7,737 bases of DNA, from NCBI GenBank assembly GCA_018664365.1, contig JABJOK010000009.1, positions 1 through 7,737 on the forward strand, given 5' to 3'. Numbering within the stretch: the first letter of the stretch is position 1; the number at the start of each line of letters is the position of its first letter. Source of the DNA: Candidatus Peregrinibacteria bacterium. GTDB lineage: Bacteria > Patescibacteriota > Gracilibacteria > UBA1369 > LOWO2-01-FULL-3. Below are positions 1-5,604 of the stretch, in pieces. The translations under genes and the position numbers were made by a program. A model generated the notes under the pieces. It ran no database searches, had not been told where the DNA came from, and saw nothing but the letters and a program-made list of their open reading frames with translations.

Positions 1-494
1 CCCATATCCAACATTCTATCCGCCTCATCTAAAACCAACATGCCCACATCAGAAAGCGAAACATTCTTCTGCTCAACATGGTCAATAAGCCTACCAGGCG
101 TAGCAATAATCACATGAGGCTTAGCCTTCAATTTAGTGACCTGAGGACCAATACCAATTCCGCCTATTACAAGCGCCGTTCTAAGACCGTATTCTCCAGC
201 AACTTTATTAAATGTTTCCTCTACCTGCACCGCAAGTTCGCGAGTCGGTAACAAAACCAACCCCCTTTTCTTAGTAATTGCTATTTTTTGTATCATTGGA
301 ATAGCAAAAGCTAGAGTTTTTCCAGAACCAGTCTGCGCAATACCAACAACATCCTCATCGCCAGTAGCAATAGGAATAGCCTTGTATTGAATAGGCGTTG
401 GAGTAACAAAACCAAGATCGGCAATTCGTTTTAAAATAGCCGGCTCAATTCCCAGCCCCTCAAAACCCTTTTTTTGATTATCTTCGTGTTTCAT
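1..494 (-). CDS. DEAD-box ATP-dependent RNA helicase, N-terminal part (runs off the left edge)
   Basis: ATP-driven RNA unwinding enzyme of the cytoplasm; relatives (RhlE/DeaD/CshA type) act in ribosome assembly, cold adaptation and mRNA decay. The visible 164 residues form most of RecA-like domain 1 and hold the expected motifs in order: an aromatic F11 and the Q motif TPTPIQ (31-36), motif I AQTGSGKT (53-60), motif Ia PTRELA (83-88), a GG pair (111-112), motif Ib TPGR (132-135) and motif II DEAD (156-159). The second RecA domain and any C-terminal tail lie beyond position 1, so the subfamily cannot be fixed. There is only a nine-residue leader before F11, close to RhlE-like proteins. The ATG at 492-494 is chosen because a strong promoter ends 8 bases upstream, which excludes any longer start. 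No Shine-Dalgarno sequence is present. Family assignment is very secure. Confidence 0.96.
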   Translation of the reverse strand, partial: MKHEDNQKKGFEGLGIEPAILKRIADLGFVTPTPIQYKAIPIATGDEDVVGIAQTGSGKTLAFAIPMIQKIAITKKRGLVLLPTRELAVQVEETFNKVAGEYGLRTALVIGGIGIGPQVTKLKAKPHVIIATPGRLIDHVEQKNVSLSDVGMLVLDEADRMLDM

Positions 495-502
495 AGACGC
501 TT

Positions 503-531
503 ATTATACGGAAAACAGGGCCACTCGTCAA
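503..531 (-). promoter_or_regulatory. Sigma-70-type promoter of the helicase gene
   Basis: On the minus strand, TTGACG (526-531) and TATAAT (503-508) are separated by exactly 17 bases: one mismatch to the -35 consensus and none to the -10. The expected transcription start is near 496, two bases before the ATG at 494, so the mRNA should be nearly leaderless. Confidence 0.8.
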
Positions 532-542
532 ACCCCCTACCT

Positions 543-782
543 TTAAATCAGTCCTTCCTTGTCCTCTTTTTTTAATTTCTTAAACTCACACTCTCTCTTC
601 ATAGCATCAGAACGATTTTTGAACTCCTCGAAATACACAATCTCAACTGGTCTACGCATACGCGTGTATCTCGCTCCAGTACCGTCGTTGTGAGCATTTT
701 CCCGCCTCTCAATGTCGTTTGTATAACCAGAATACAAAGACTGATCGCTACAGCGAGCTAAATAAGCATAATATTTTCGCAT
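543..782 (-). CDS. GIY-YIG nuclease-superfamily protein (UPF0213/YhbQ-like)
   Basis: A 79-residue protein that is essentially one GIY-YIG domain, the single-domain class to which E. coli YhbQ belongs. The strands bearing the signature are visible as YYAYLARC (4-11) and LYSGYTNDIERR (16-27). They are followed by the conserved H31-N32, the TRMRRP stretch (40-45), and the helix with R63, E64 and E66, where the metal-binding glutamate is expected. R26 matches the catalytic arginine. GIY-YIG domains cut DNA, but the cellular job of the stand-alone class is poorly defined; a repair or nucleic-acid processing role is only inferred. The gene lies 22 bases after the membrane-protein gene and probably shares its transcript. 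The ATG at 780-782 has no Shine-Dalgarno sequence; an overlapping ATG four bases upstream is out of frame. Confidence 0.93.
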   Translation of the reverse strand: MRKYYAYLARCSDQSLYSGYTNDIERRENAHNDGTGARYTRMRRPVEIVYFEEFKNRSDAMKRECEFKKLKKEDKEGLI

Positions 783-804
783 ACATTTTTAAACGGACTA
801 GCTT

Positions 805-1182
805 TTAAGCAAAAAATCCAAAATATCCCATTACCAATCCAAGTACGAACGCAAAGAAACCAATCAGTTGTACGTTTTTAAGAATAGGCTTTGAGAAAGA
901 AATCAATGCTTTTGGAGCCAAGAAAATCATAAACCCCTTTAACAATGCTCCCCAACCAATGATTGTAACTATTACCGTCCAGTCCATAACCCAAAAGTTA
1001 TGCACTCTCACAATCAGAAAACCAAGAATCAAAGACATGATTCCACCAAAAAACATAAAACTAGGACTTTTAAGCAGCTCATCAAAGGTTTTTTTGTAAT
1101 AAGCACCATTGAGAAGCATTCCCAGACCAAGCACGACATAGACAAGTCCTAAGATCTGTGCCACCAGAATAGATGTTTCCAT
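805..1182 (-). CDS. Small four-helix integral membrane protein of unknown function
   Basis: I do not recognise a named family. The 125-residue protein has four clear hydrophobic segments, about residues 5-25, 41-60, 66-89 and 104-125, with short loops. The connector between helices 1 and 2 is positively charged (YYKKTFDELLK, 28-38), as is the one between helices 3 and 4 (a lysine at 91, then K98 and K102), which suggests that both loops face the cytoplasm and both termini face outward. There is no signal peptide, catalytic motif or metal-binding cluster. Helices 1 and 2 are glycine-rich (LGLVYVVLGLG; FFGGIMSLILG), as are helices 3 and 4, hinting at tight helix packing and perhaps an internal two-helix repeat. 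It has its own promoter upstream and probably co-transcribes the GIY-YIG gene. No function is claimed. Confidence 0.85.
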   Translation of the reverse strand: METSILVAQILGLVYVVLGLGMLLNGAYYKKTFDELLKSPSFMFFGGIMSLILGFLIVRVHNFWVMDWTVIVTIIGWGALLKGFMIFLAPKALISFSKPILKNVQLIGFFAFVLGLVMGYFGFFA

Positions 1183-1207
1183 AAAATGAGGGTTAAAATA
1201 TAGAAAA

Positions 1208-1240
1208 CATGAAGGCTACACAGAATAATACGACTTCATG
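1208..1240 (-). repeat. Inverted repeat CATGAAG / CTTCATG straddling the promoter
   Basis: Two perfect 7-base arms (1208-1214 and 1234-1240) are separated by 19 bases. One arm is in the promoter spacer and the other lies just after the predicted transcription start, with 26 bases between equivalent points. This could be a dimeric operator. As an RNA hairpin the loop is long and the following T-run is broken, so a terminator is less likely. It could also be chance. Confidence 0.35.
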
Positions 1241-1253
1241 ACTATTTTGTCTA
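1225..1253 (-). promoter_or_regulatory. Probable sigma-70-type promoter of the four-helix membrane protein gene
   Basis: Minus strand TAGACA (1248-1253) and TATTAT (1225-1230), 17 bases apart, each with one mismatch to consensus. The start of transcription would be near 1218, giving a leader of about 36 bases. The -35 box lies immediately past the stop codon of the upstream PhnA-domain gene. Confidence 0.6.
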
Positions 1254-1255
1254 AT

Positions 1256-1621
1256 TTAGACCTTCTTTAAAAACTCCACTCTAAGCACGATCCCCGATCC
1301 TCCAACTTTACAATCAACCTCCTCTGGATTATCAGTAAGCTTGATTCCATTAACCTTTGTTCCTCTCTTATAAACCTTTGAAGAGCCCCTAAGTGGCAAA
1401 TCCTTAATAAGAACAACGTCATCACCATCATTAAGAACCGTTCCATTACTATCCTTCACAACTAAATTAACGCTCTCTTCTCCACTTTCCACTCCATGAT
1501 TTCCATTAGTGCAATCACACTCTTCCATCATTTCCCATTGGCTAGAACATCCATCTGTTTCACACACACCAATTTCATCTGAAACTCCTCCACAGCCTCC
1601 CTTACAAACATAATGAGTCAT
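1256..1621 (-). CDS. PhnA/YjdM-domain protein with cysteine-rich N-terminal zinc-binding head
   Basis: A 121-residue soluble protein in two parts. Residues about 52-121 match the PhnA (YjdM) C-terminal domain: VKDSNGTVL (55-63), DGDDVVLIKDLPLRGSS (65-81), KRGTKVNGIKL (85-95), then DCKVGGSG and an ending like EFLKK. Residues 1-40 form a cysteine-rich head with C6, C10, C20, C25, C35 and C37, most likely a zinc-ribbon-like site, in place of the usual YjdM zinc ribbon. Despite its historical name, E. coli PhnA is not needed for phosphonate use and its function is unsettled; there are no phosphonate genes in this window. The protein ends in the family's usual way and looks intact. It is monocistronic or leads into the membrane-protein gene. 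The ATG at 1619-1621 has no Shine-Dalgarno sequence, only an AT-rich leader. Confidence 0.88.
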   Translation of the reverse strand: MTHYVCKGGCGGVSDEIGVCETDGCSSQWEMMEECDCTNGNHGVESGEESVNLVVKDSNGTVLNDGDDVVLIKDLPLRGSSKVYKRGTKVNGIKLTDNPEEVDCKVGGSGIVLRVEFLKKV

Positions 1622-1647
1622 AAAAATTTTATTAAAATACGATTAGA

Positions 1648-1676
1648 ATTATACATCCACTAAGGCAATCAACAAA
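1648..1676 (-). promoter_or_regulatory. Probable promoter of the PhnA-domain gene
   Basis: A perfect TATAAT lies on the minus strand at 1648-1653. The -35 is weak: TTTGTT at 1671-1676 with a 17-base spacer, or the overlapping TTGTTG with 16. Transcription would begin near 1641, giving a leader of about 20 AT-rich bases. Confidence 0.55.
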
Positions 1677-1683
1677 CAACACA

Positions 1684-2049
1684 TCAATCCTCCTCATCCT
1701 TATTCAAAGCTGTCTTACATTTTTGGGCAATCTTAACTGTTATAAAACCGACAAGTGGATAATTTATGGGAGTTGTAATTAAATCAAAAACAATGAGTCC
1801 ACCAGAAATGGCCATATTTTCAGCAAAACTCCAGTCATCATTAGCTATAAAAGTACCAACAACTATAACAATAGCCTTCAAAATATTGTACGCAATTCCT
1901 ACTGCAATCCCCCACTTCATTACCTTCTCCCTGACACAGTATATTATTTCAGAAACAGATCGACCATCCTGTGGCAATTTAATAATTTCAATCTCCGCAA
2001 CAACATCAACCTCCTCAACAATTTCAATATTTGTATCATCATCCTCCAT
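1684..2049 (-). CDS. Small two-helix membrane protein, hypothetical
   Basis: I do not recognise this 121-residue protein. The first 30 residues are strongly acidic (MEDDD start and repeated glutamates and aspartates). A basic stretch around R40-K45 precedes a first membrane helix at about 46-69. A short loop (NDDWSFAENM) follows, then a second hydrophobic segment at about 80-105. The tail is basic (KIAQKCK), then acidic (DEED end). Lysines and arginines beside both helices suggest a hairpin with both termini in the cytoplasm. The segment with NILKAIVIVVGTFIA followed by a glycine-rich second helix loosely recalls small DUF2061-like membrane proteins, but I would not assign it. It is separated by 62 bases from the downstream PhnA-domain gene, which has its own promoter, and is divergent from the RelA/SpoT-like gene. 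No convincing promoter or Shine-Dalgarno sequence was found. Confidence 0.75.
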   Translation of the reverse strand: MEDDDTNIEIVEEVDVVAEIEIIKLPQDGRSVSEIIYCVREKVMKWGIAVGIAYNILKAIVIVVGTFIANDDWSFAENMAISGGLIVFDLITTPINYPLVGFITVKIAQKCKTALNKDEED

Positions 2050-2156
2050 TTCAGTTCAATTAAAAGGATCTGATGGTACTATATAAATACATAAAACAAA
2101 AACGCACTCATCACTAAACTACATCCTTTCACCATAGATTACTGAACCTCACGGTC

Positions 2157-2184
2157 TTGACTAAGCCAAGAAATGGTGTAGAAT
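2157..2184 (+). promoter_or_regulatory. Promoter of the RelA/SpoT-like gene
   Basis: TTGACT (2157-2162) and TAGAAT (2179-2184) are 16 bases apart on the plus strand, each one mismatch from consensus. Transcription should start near 2191, leaving a leader of about 20 bases with no Shine-Dalgarno sequence before the ATG at 2211. The rest of the 161-bp divergent gap (2050-2210) shows no further structure that I can support. Confidence 0.65.
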
Positions 2185-2210
2185 AAATTCTTCATAAATA
2201 AATCGCACCA

Positions 2211-3560
2211 ATGGCTGCACAAAGCAAGTGGGAAAGTTTCCCAGAATATGTAGATAGAATGAACACATCTGCTCCGTTAGAAGCTCTAAGGAGAGGACTT
2301 GGAGCAATTGGAGAATCCATTGATGCAAAAAGACAAGCTATTGCATATGCTGTATTTGATGCACTCTCTAACCTAACAGATGATTTACTAGAAAAAATTG
2401 CAGGTAGAGAACCAGATCCAATGATAGAAGTTTCCGAAATAATCACGGCAAAAGTAGAGAAACTTCTACCAAAGCTACAAAAAGAGAGATATATATCAAT
2501 GATGGATATGGTAACTATAGGCCTGACAGAAGATCATCAAATCAAAGCAGAATTAGAAAAGCACGGTATCGACGTAAATAAGGCTGAAGATTTAGAATAT
2601 GCACTTAAAGTATTTAAAGATGCGAGGAAATTCTACGAAGAACATGTAGTTGAAAGAAGATCTGAAGACCTACCTGCTCCACTAAGAAAAATGCGCGATG
2701 TGTCAGATATTTACAGAATATTTAAAACGGCATCAGGCAATCTTCAAGATCGACTTACAAAGCCAAATATTAAGCAAGCCTGCGCAATCCTTCGAATAGC
2801 TGCTGTAATAGATTACACAAACAAAGATCCTCAACTGGCAATATTAGATGAAGCTCATGAAGCTCTAAGGGAATTAATAGATAAATACTTCGTCGAAAAA
2901 CGTAATAGTAAAAAGGAAAAAACTGTAAAATTTAAATCACGAAGATCAGGAGATATTTCTCCGCGAATTCACAGAATATTCGATAGAACAAAAAAGCTTC
3001 CAAGCATAATTGCAAAACTTTTAAGAAAGCCTGAAGCAAATGCAAGAACTATTATGGATGGTCTTGGAGTAACAATTTTAACAGGATCAAAAAGAGACTC
3101 TCTACTAATGGTGTATAAGTTATTTTTTGACCCAGACACATCAATTTTTCCTTCAATGAACGTTCGTGTAGGAGAAGGTAAAAACTTACTTGTAACAAGA
3201 GATGCTCTAGAAGAGGCCCTTTCAAGTCAAGAAAGTGCCGAATACCTAGTTGATCAAATAAGCACCGATCTTGAGATAGAAGAAGAAGAAGAGGCTTTTA
3301 TCAACGACAACCCAGGGTCATCAGAAGCATACAAAGATCTAATACACATAGTTGTAGAAATGCCACTTACCCTTGCAAATGGTGAACGAAGAATGGTTCC
3401 AGTTGAGTTCCAAATAAAAGATGTAGTCTCAAGTGCAAATATAGACGCTAACGCTCCTCACACCGTATACAAGAAACATCAGAAAAAAACTCTAAGACAA
3501 AGAATCCTATCAAACAATCTCTTTTCATCATACAGAGTCCAAAGACGATCAAAAAAATAA
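2211..3560 (+). CDS. Divergent RelA/SpoT-like (alarmone synthetase fold) protein with novel helical N-terminal region
   Basis: A 449-residue soluble protein. The C-terminal part carries a recognisable series of RelA/SpoT nucleotidyltransferase motifs: R259-x-K261-x-x-x-S265-I-x-x-K269, matching the family's R.K...SI..K; D283 in MDGLG, where the Mg-binding aspartate lies; YKDLIH (374-379), like Y.S.H; VEFQIKD (398-404), like E.Q.R; and H417-x-x-YK. The two acidic metal ligands (D283, E399) are kept, but the arginine after DxxG is T288 and the one after EFQI is K403. About 91 residues separate D283 from Y374, against roughly 44 in Rel, because of an insertion ending in an acidic run (about 352-361). 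No HD hydrolase motif (HDxxED) is visible in residues 1-240, which look alpha-helical and match nothing I know. (p)ppGpp synthesis is plausible but unproven; a tRNA- or nucleotide-modifying role is possible. It is the only plus-strand gene, monocistronic, and converges on the deaminase gene with 7 bases between stops. Confidence 0.68.
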   Translation: MAAQSKWESFPEYVDRMNTSAPLEALRRGLGAIGESIDAKRQAIAYAVFDALSNLTDDLLEKIAGREPDPMIEVSEIITAKVEKLLPKLQKERYISMMDMVTIGLTEDHQIKAELEKHGIDVNKAEDLEYALKVFKDARKFYEEHVVERRSEDLPAPLRKMRDVSDIYRIFKTASGNLQDRLTKPNIKQACAILRIAAVIDYTNKDPQLAILDEAHEALRELIDKYFVEKRNSKKEKTVKFKSRRSGDISPRIHRIFDRTKKLPSIIAKLLRKPEANARTIMDGLGVTILTGSKRDSLLMVYKLFFDPDTSIFPSMNVRVGEGKNLLVTRDALEEALSSQESAEYLVDQISTDLEIEEEEEAFINDNPGSSEAYKDLIHIVVEMPLTLANGERRMVPVEFQIKDVVSSANIDANAPHTVYKKHQKKTLRQRILSNNLFSSYRVQRRSKK

Positions 3561-3567
3561 ACGCCTC

Positions 3568-4113
3568 CTACTCTTTCTCCTTCCATTCAGTTGGCTTTCC
3601 ATACTGATACTTATCATCAATGATGTCGTTTTCTTTCCACTCTTTTACGTAATCCTCAACTTTAAAAACTTTGTGACCCCCATCCTTAAGGGAACAAATA
3701 ACTCTAACAAGTCCTGCATTTATAACCATTTTCTTACATATAAAACATGGAAAAGCATCTAATTGAACTTCAGTTCCATCATCATTTTTAATTCTTCCAT
3801 AGATATAAATATCTCCACCAAGAACAGCTGATCCAGAACGTGCAGCATTGATTATTGCATTTTGCTCAGCGTGAACACTTCGACACATTTCATATCTTTC
3901 TCCAGAAGGAATTCCTAGTTTTTTTCTCAAACAAAATCCATGATCAATGGAGCTCTTAGTTCCACGTGGCGCTCCACAATAACCAGTAGCTACAACCTGA
4001 TCTTCTCGAATAATAACCGCACCAATCTCAACCTTTGTACAGGTTCCTCGTCTACAAACACTCTTAGCTAAATCCAAGTAATACTCATCTTTTGAAGGTC
4101 TTACATCATCCAT
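3568..4113 (-). CDS. Deoxycytidylate (dCMP) deaminase family protein
   Basis: A zinc-dependent cytosolic deaminase expected to turn dCMP into dUMP, the substrate of thymidylate synthase. In 181 residues the catalytic site is complete: H81-A-E83 (in SVHAEQNAI), with E83 the proton shuttle, and P122-C123-x-x-C126, so H81, C123 and C126 bind zinc. The front has the usual dCMP-deaminase layout: C20 and C25, IGAVI (30-34), TGYCGAPRG (43-51, with C where family members usually have N), and C61 and C77, which may form the second zinc site known in some members. This fits ComEB/Dcd-type enzymes better than free-cytidine deaminases, although RNA- or cytosine-acting relatives cannot be excluded. It follows the kinase gene by 9 bases and is surely co-transcribed. 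An AAGGA lies 13 bases before the ATG, too far for a normal ribosome site. Confidence 0.9.
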   Translation of the reverse strand: MDDVRPSKDEYYLDLAKSVCRRGTCTKVEIGAVIIREDQVVATGYCGAPRGTKSSIDHGFCLRKKLGIPSGERYEMCRSVHAEQNAIINAARSGSAVLGGDIYIYGRIKNDDGTEVQLDAFPCFICKKMVINAGLVRVICSLKDGGHKVFKVEDYVKEWKENDIIDDKYQYGKPTEWKEKE

Positions 4114-4122
4114 AAAAATTTG

Positions 4123-4683
4123 TTAATCCTTTTTAAGCTTATTATAAAAATCTGTGAATTTTTGCTGCAATTCTTCTAGAGTTCCCTCATTATCAATAAC
4201 TAAATCAACTTTTTGCATACACTTTTCAACCTGCTGACCATCCTCTGGCTCCCCCACTCCCCATTCTCTATCTAACTTATGAACAATAGCTTCACGTTCA
4301 GTTGCATCACTTTCGCGACCACGTGACAAAATACGTTCAATCAATAATTCGCGATTAGCATTCACTCCAACAACATGAACATCCTCTCCCTCTTTTAAAG
4401 AACCTATCTCTGCAGGATTACGAATTCCATCAACAACCCACTTATCATGTCCAGAATCTTGAATTTTTTTAAGTGCACGCTTACCAAGAACACCCGCACC
4501 TTCCTGAGCCCTCATACTATTACCAACCTCCATTAACTTCTCTCGCTCCTCCTCTATTCCGCGCTCTCTCGCCTCCTCCCTAACCATCATAGAAAGCGTA
4601 ATATACTCAAAACCCATCTTCTCAAGAATCTTAACCACCTCACCTTTTCCACACCCCATAGGGCCTGTAAGTCCAATAATCAT
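4123..4683 (-). CDS. P-loop nucleotide/dephospho-CoA kinase-like protein (UPF0200-like)
   Basis: A 186-residue P-loop kinase. The Walker A loop is GPMGCGKGE (7-15): the residue after the lysine is glycine, as in adenylate kinases and in the archaeal UPF0200 family. REEARERG (35-42) and the VVDGIRNPAEI stretch (83-93) also match UPF0200 and related kinases. An arginine-rich lid lies at about residues 111-124 (RELLIERILSRGRE), and IDNEGTLEEL (163-172) is the characteristic C-terminal strand and helix. Proteins of this kind are often labelled dephospho-CoA kinase or AAA-family ATPase by similarity. The downstream dCMP deaminase suggests a (deoxy)nucleoside monophosphate instead. The substrate is therefore open; the kinase fold is secure. 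The ATG at 4681-4683 has no Shine-Dalgarno sequence. The gene is 23 bases after the transporter stop and may also have its own promoter there. Confidence 0.85.
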   Translation of the reverse strand: MIIGLTGPMGCGKGEVVKILEKMGFEYITLSMMVREEARERGIEEEREKLMEVGNSMRAQEGAGVLGKRALKKIQDSGHDKWVVDGIRNPAEIGSLKEGEDVHVVGVNANRELLIERILSRGRESDATEREAIVHKLDREWGVGEPEDGQQVEKCMQKVDLVIDNEGTLEELQQKFTDFYNKLKKD

Positions 4684-4689
4684 GAAAAA

Positions 4690-4718
4690 ATTTTAAAGGA
4701 TATTTTCTACATAAACAA
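4690..4718 (-). promoter_or_regulatory. Possible leaderless promoter of the kinase-deaminase pair
   Basis: Minus strand TTGTTT (4713-4718) and TAAAAT (4690-4695) with a 17-base spacer. The -35 matches only three of six bases. The predicted transcription start falls on the A of the ATG at 4683. The -35 overlaps the end of the transporter gene, so read-through from that gene is an alternative. Confidence 0.4.
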
Positions 4719-5516
4719 CAACAAACTTACAGCTATTACCCCCATCCCTGCAACAAGACCATAAATTGATAAATGATGATGTCCATATTTTTGAGCTGCA
4801 GGCAATAATTCATCTAAAGAAATAAAGACCATAATTCCCGCTACGGCCGCAAAAAGAATTCCATAAAAAGCTCCATCCATATAGTCACGCAAAAACCAGT
4901 ATCCAACAATCGCCCCCACCGGCTCTGCTATACCTGAAAGGAACGTGAACCAAATAGCTTTTTTTCGACTTCCAGAAGCATAATAAATAGGAACTGCAAC
5001 AGCAATACCCTCAGGAATATTGTGAATAGCAATCGCAACAGCAATAGCTATTCCCAACTTATAATCAGTTAAAGCAGTAGCAAATGTAGCCATTCCCTCT
5101 GGAAAATTATGTATACCAATAGCCAAGGCAACAAAAAGCCCCGTATTCATCAATTTCTTATAATTGTGAACCTGCTTATGCTCACTTACCTCCTCAATAC
5201 AGTGTAATTCATGAGGATTCTCAAAAGAAGGAAGCATTCTATCAATTAAAGCTATCAATAAAACTCCACCAAAAAAAGAAGCAACTGTAATCCAAGAAGC
5301 TCCAGCTTCTCCAAAATCTAAAACAAGCGCCTCACGAGCCTTTGCTAAAATCTCCACAAAGGAGACATAAATCATTACTCCAGCTGAAAACCCCAATGAA
5401 ACAGCCAGAAATTTAGTATTAGTGCGTTTTGTAAAAAACGTCAAAAATCCACCAATAACAGTCGCAAGTCCTGCAAATAAAGTTAATCCAAAAGCTGCAA
5501 GCACCGTTTTATCCAT
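4707..5516 (-). CDS. zupT: ZIP-family divalent metal transporter (ZupT-like)
   Basis: An inner-membrane importer of zinc and probably other divalent metals, 269 residues from the ATG at 5514-5516 and about the length of E. coli ZupT (257). Eight hydrophobic segments can be traced. The binding site is the paired signature H136-N-F-P-E140-G and H165-N-I-P-E169-G in the fourth and fifth helices, with E198 in GIAEPVG of the next one. A histidine-bearing loop (HELHCIEEVSEHK, 102-114) before the fourth helix and HHH at 246-248 may collect metal. The reading frame continues upstream to a TTG at 5550-5552, adding 12 polar residues, but that TTG is inside the -35 box of a promoter whose transcript starts just before the internal ATG, so the ATG is preferred. 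No metal-regulator site such as a Zur box was recognised. Confidence 0.93.
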   Translation of the reverse strand: MDKTVLAAFGLTLFAGLATVIGGFLTFFTKRTNTKFLAVSLGFSAGVMIYVSFVEILAKAREALVLDFGEAGASWITVASFFGGVLLIALIDRMLPSFENPHELHCIEEVSEHKQVHNYKKLMNTGLFVALAIGIHNFPEGMATFATALTDYKLGIAIAVAIAIHNIPEGIAVAVPIYYASGSRKKAIWFTFLSGIAEPVGAIVGYWFLRDYMDGAFYGILFAAVAGIMVFISLDELLPAAQKYGHHHLSIYGLVAGMGVIAVSLLLFM

Positions 5517-5524
5517 TTCATAAA

Positions 5525-5552
5525 ATAGTAATTTGCCTGATTTTACACACAA
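5525..5552 (-). promoter_or_regulatory. Promoter of the ZIP transporter gene, near-leaderless
   Basis: Minus strand TTGTGT (5547-5552) and TACTAT (5525-5530), 16 bases apart. The -10 lies exactly 8 bases before the ATG at 5516, the same distance as in the helicase promoter, so transcription would start about two bases before the ATG. This decides the ATG over the TTG start. Confidence 0.5.
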
Positions 5553-5586
5553 TAAACAACCCGATCAACAAAGACCCTCAACCAAT

Positions 5587-5604
5587 TTCGAAAATTATTT
5601 CGAA
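5587..5604 (-). repeat. Perfect 7-bp hairpin at the end of the lipoprotein gene
   Basis: TTCGAAA and TTTCGAA arms (5587-5593, 5598-5604) close a four-base loop that holds the first base position next to, and all of, the TAA stop of the lipoprotein gene (5595-5597). No T-run follows, so this is not a classical rho-independent terminator. It may protect the mRNA 3' end or be chance in AT-rich DNA. Confidence 0.4.

Noticed and set aside
1766..2086. 106-codon open frame on the plus strand
   Set aside because: It lies antisense across the two-helix membrane protein gene, its translation is Ser/Ile/Thr-rich without a plausible fold, and it has no promoter; the minus-strand frame gives a coherent membrane protein instead.
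2192..2446. 84-codon open frame on the minus strand
   Set aside because: It is antisense to the start of the RelA/SpoT-like gene, which has a good promoter and continues as a 449-residue protein.
2211..3560. Toxin-antitoxin (toxSAS-type) reading of the RelA/SpoT-like gene
   Set aside because: No small gene lies next to it on the same strand; the neighbours are a divergent membrane protein and a convergent deaminase, and the protein is much longer than typical small toxic synthetases.
5517..5552. TTG-initiated 12-residue extension of the ZIP transporter
   Set aside because: The TTG is part of a -35 box and the extension is polar and absent from the known ZupT layout.
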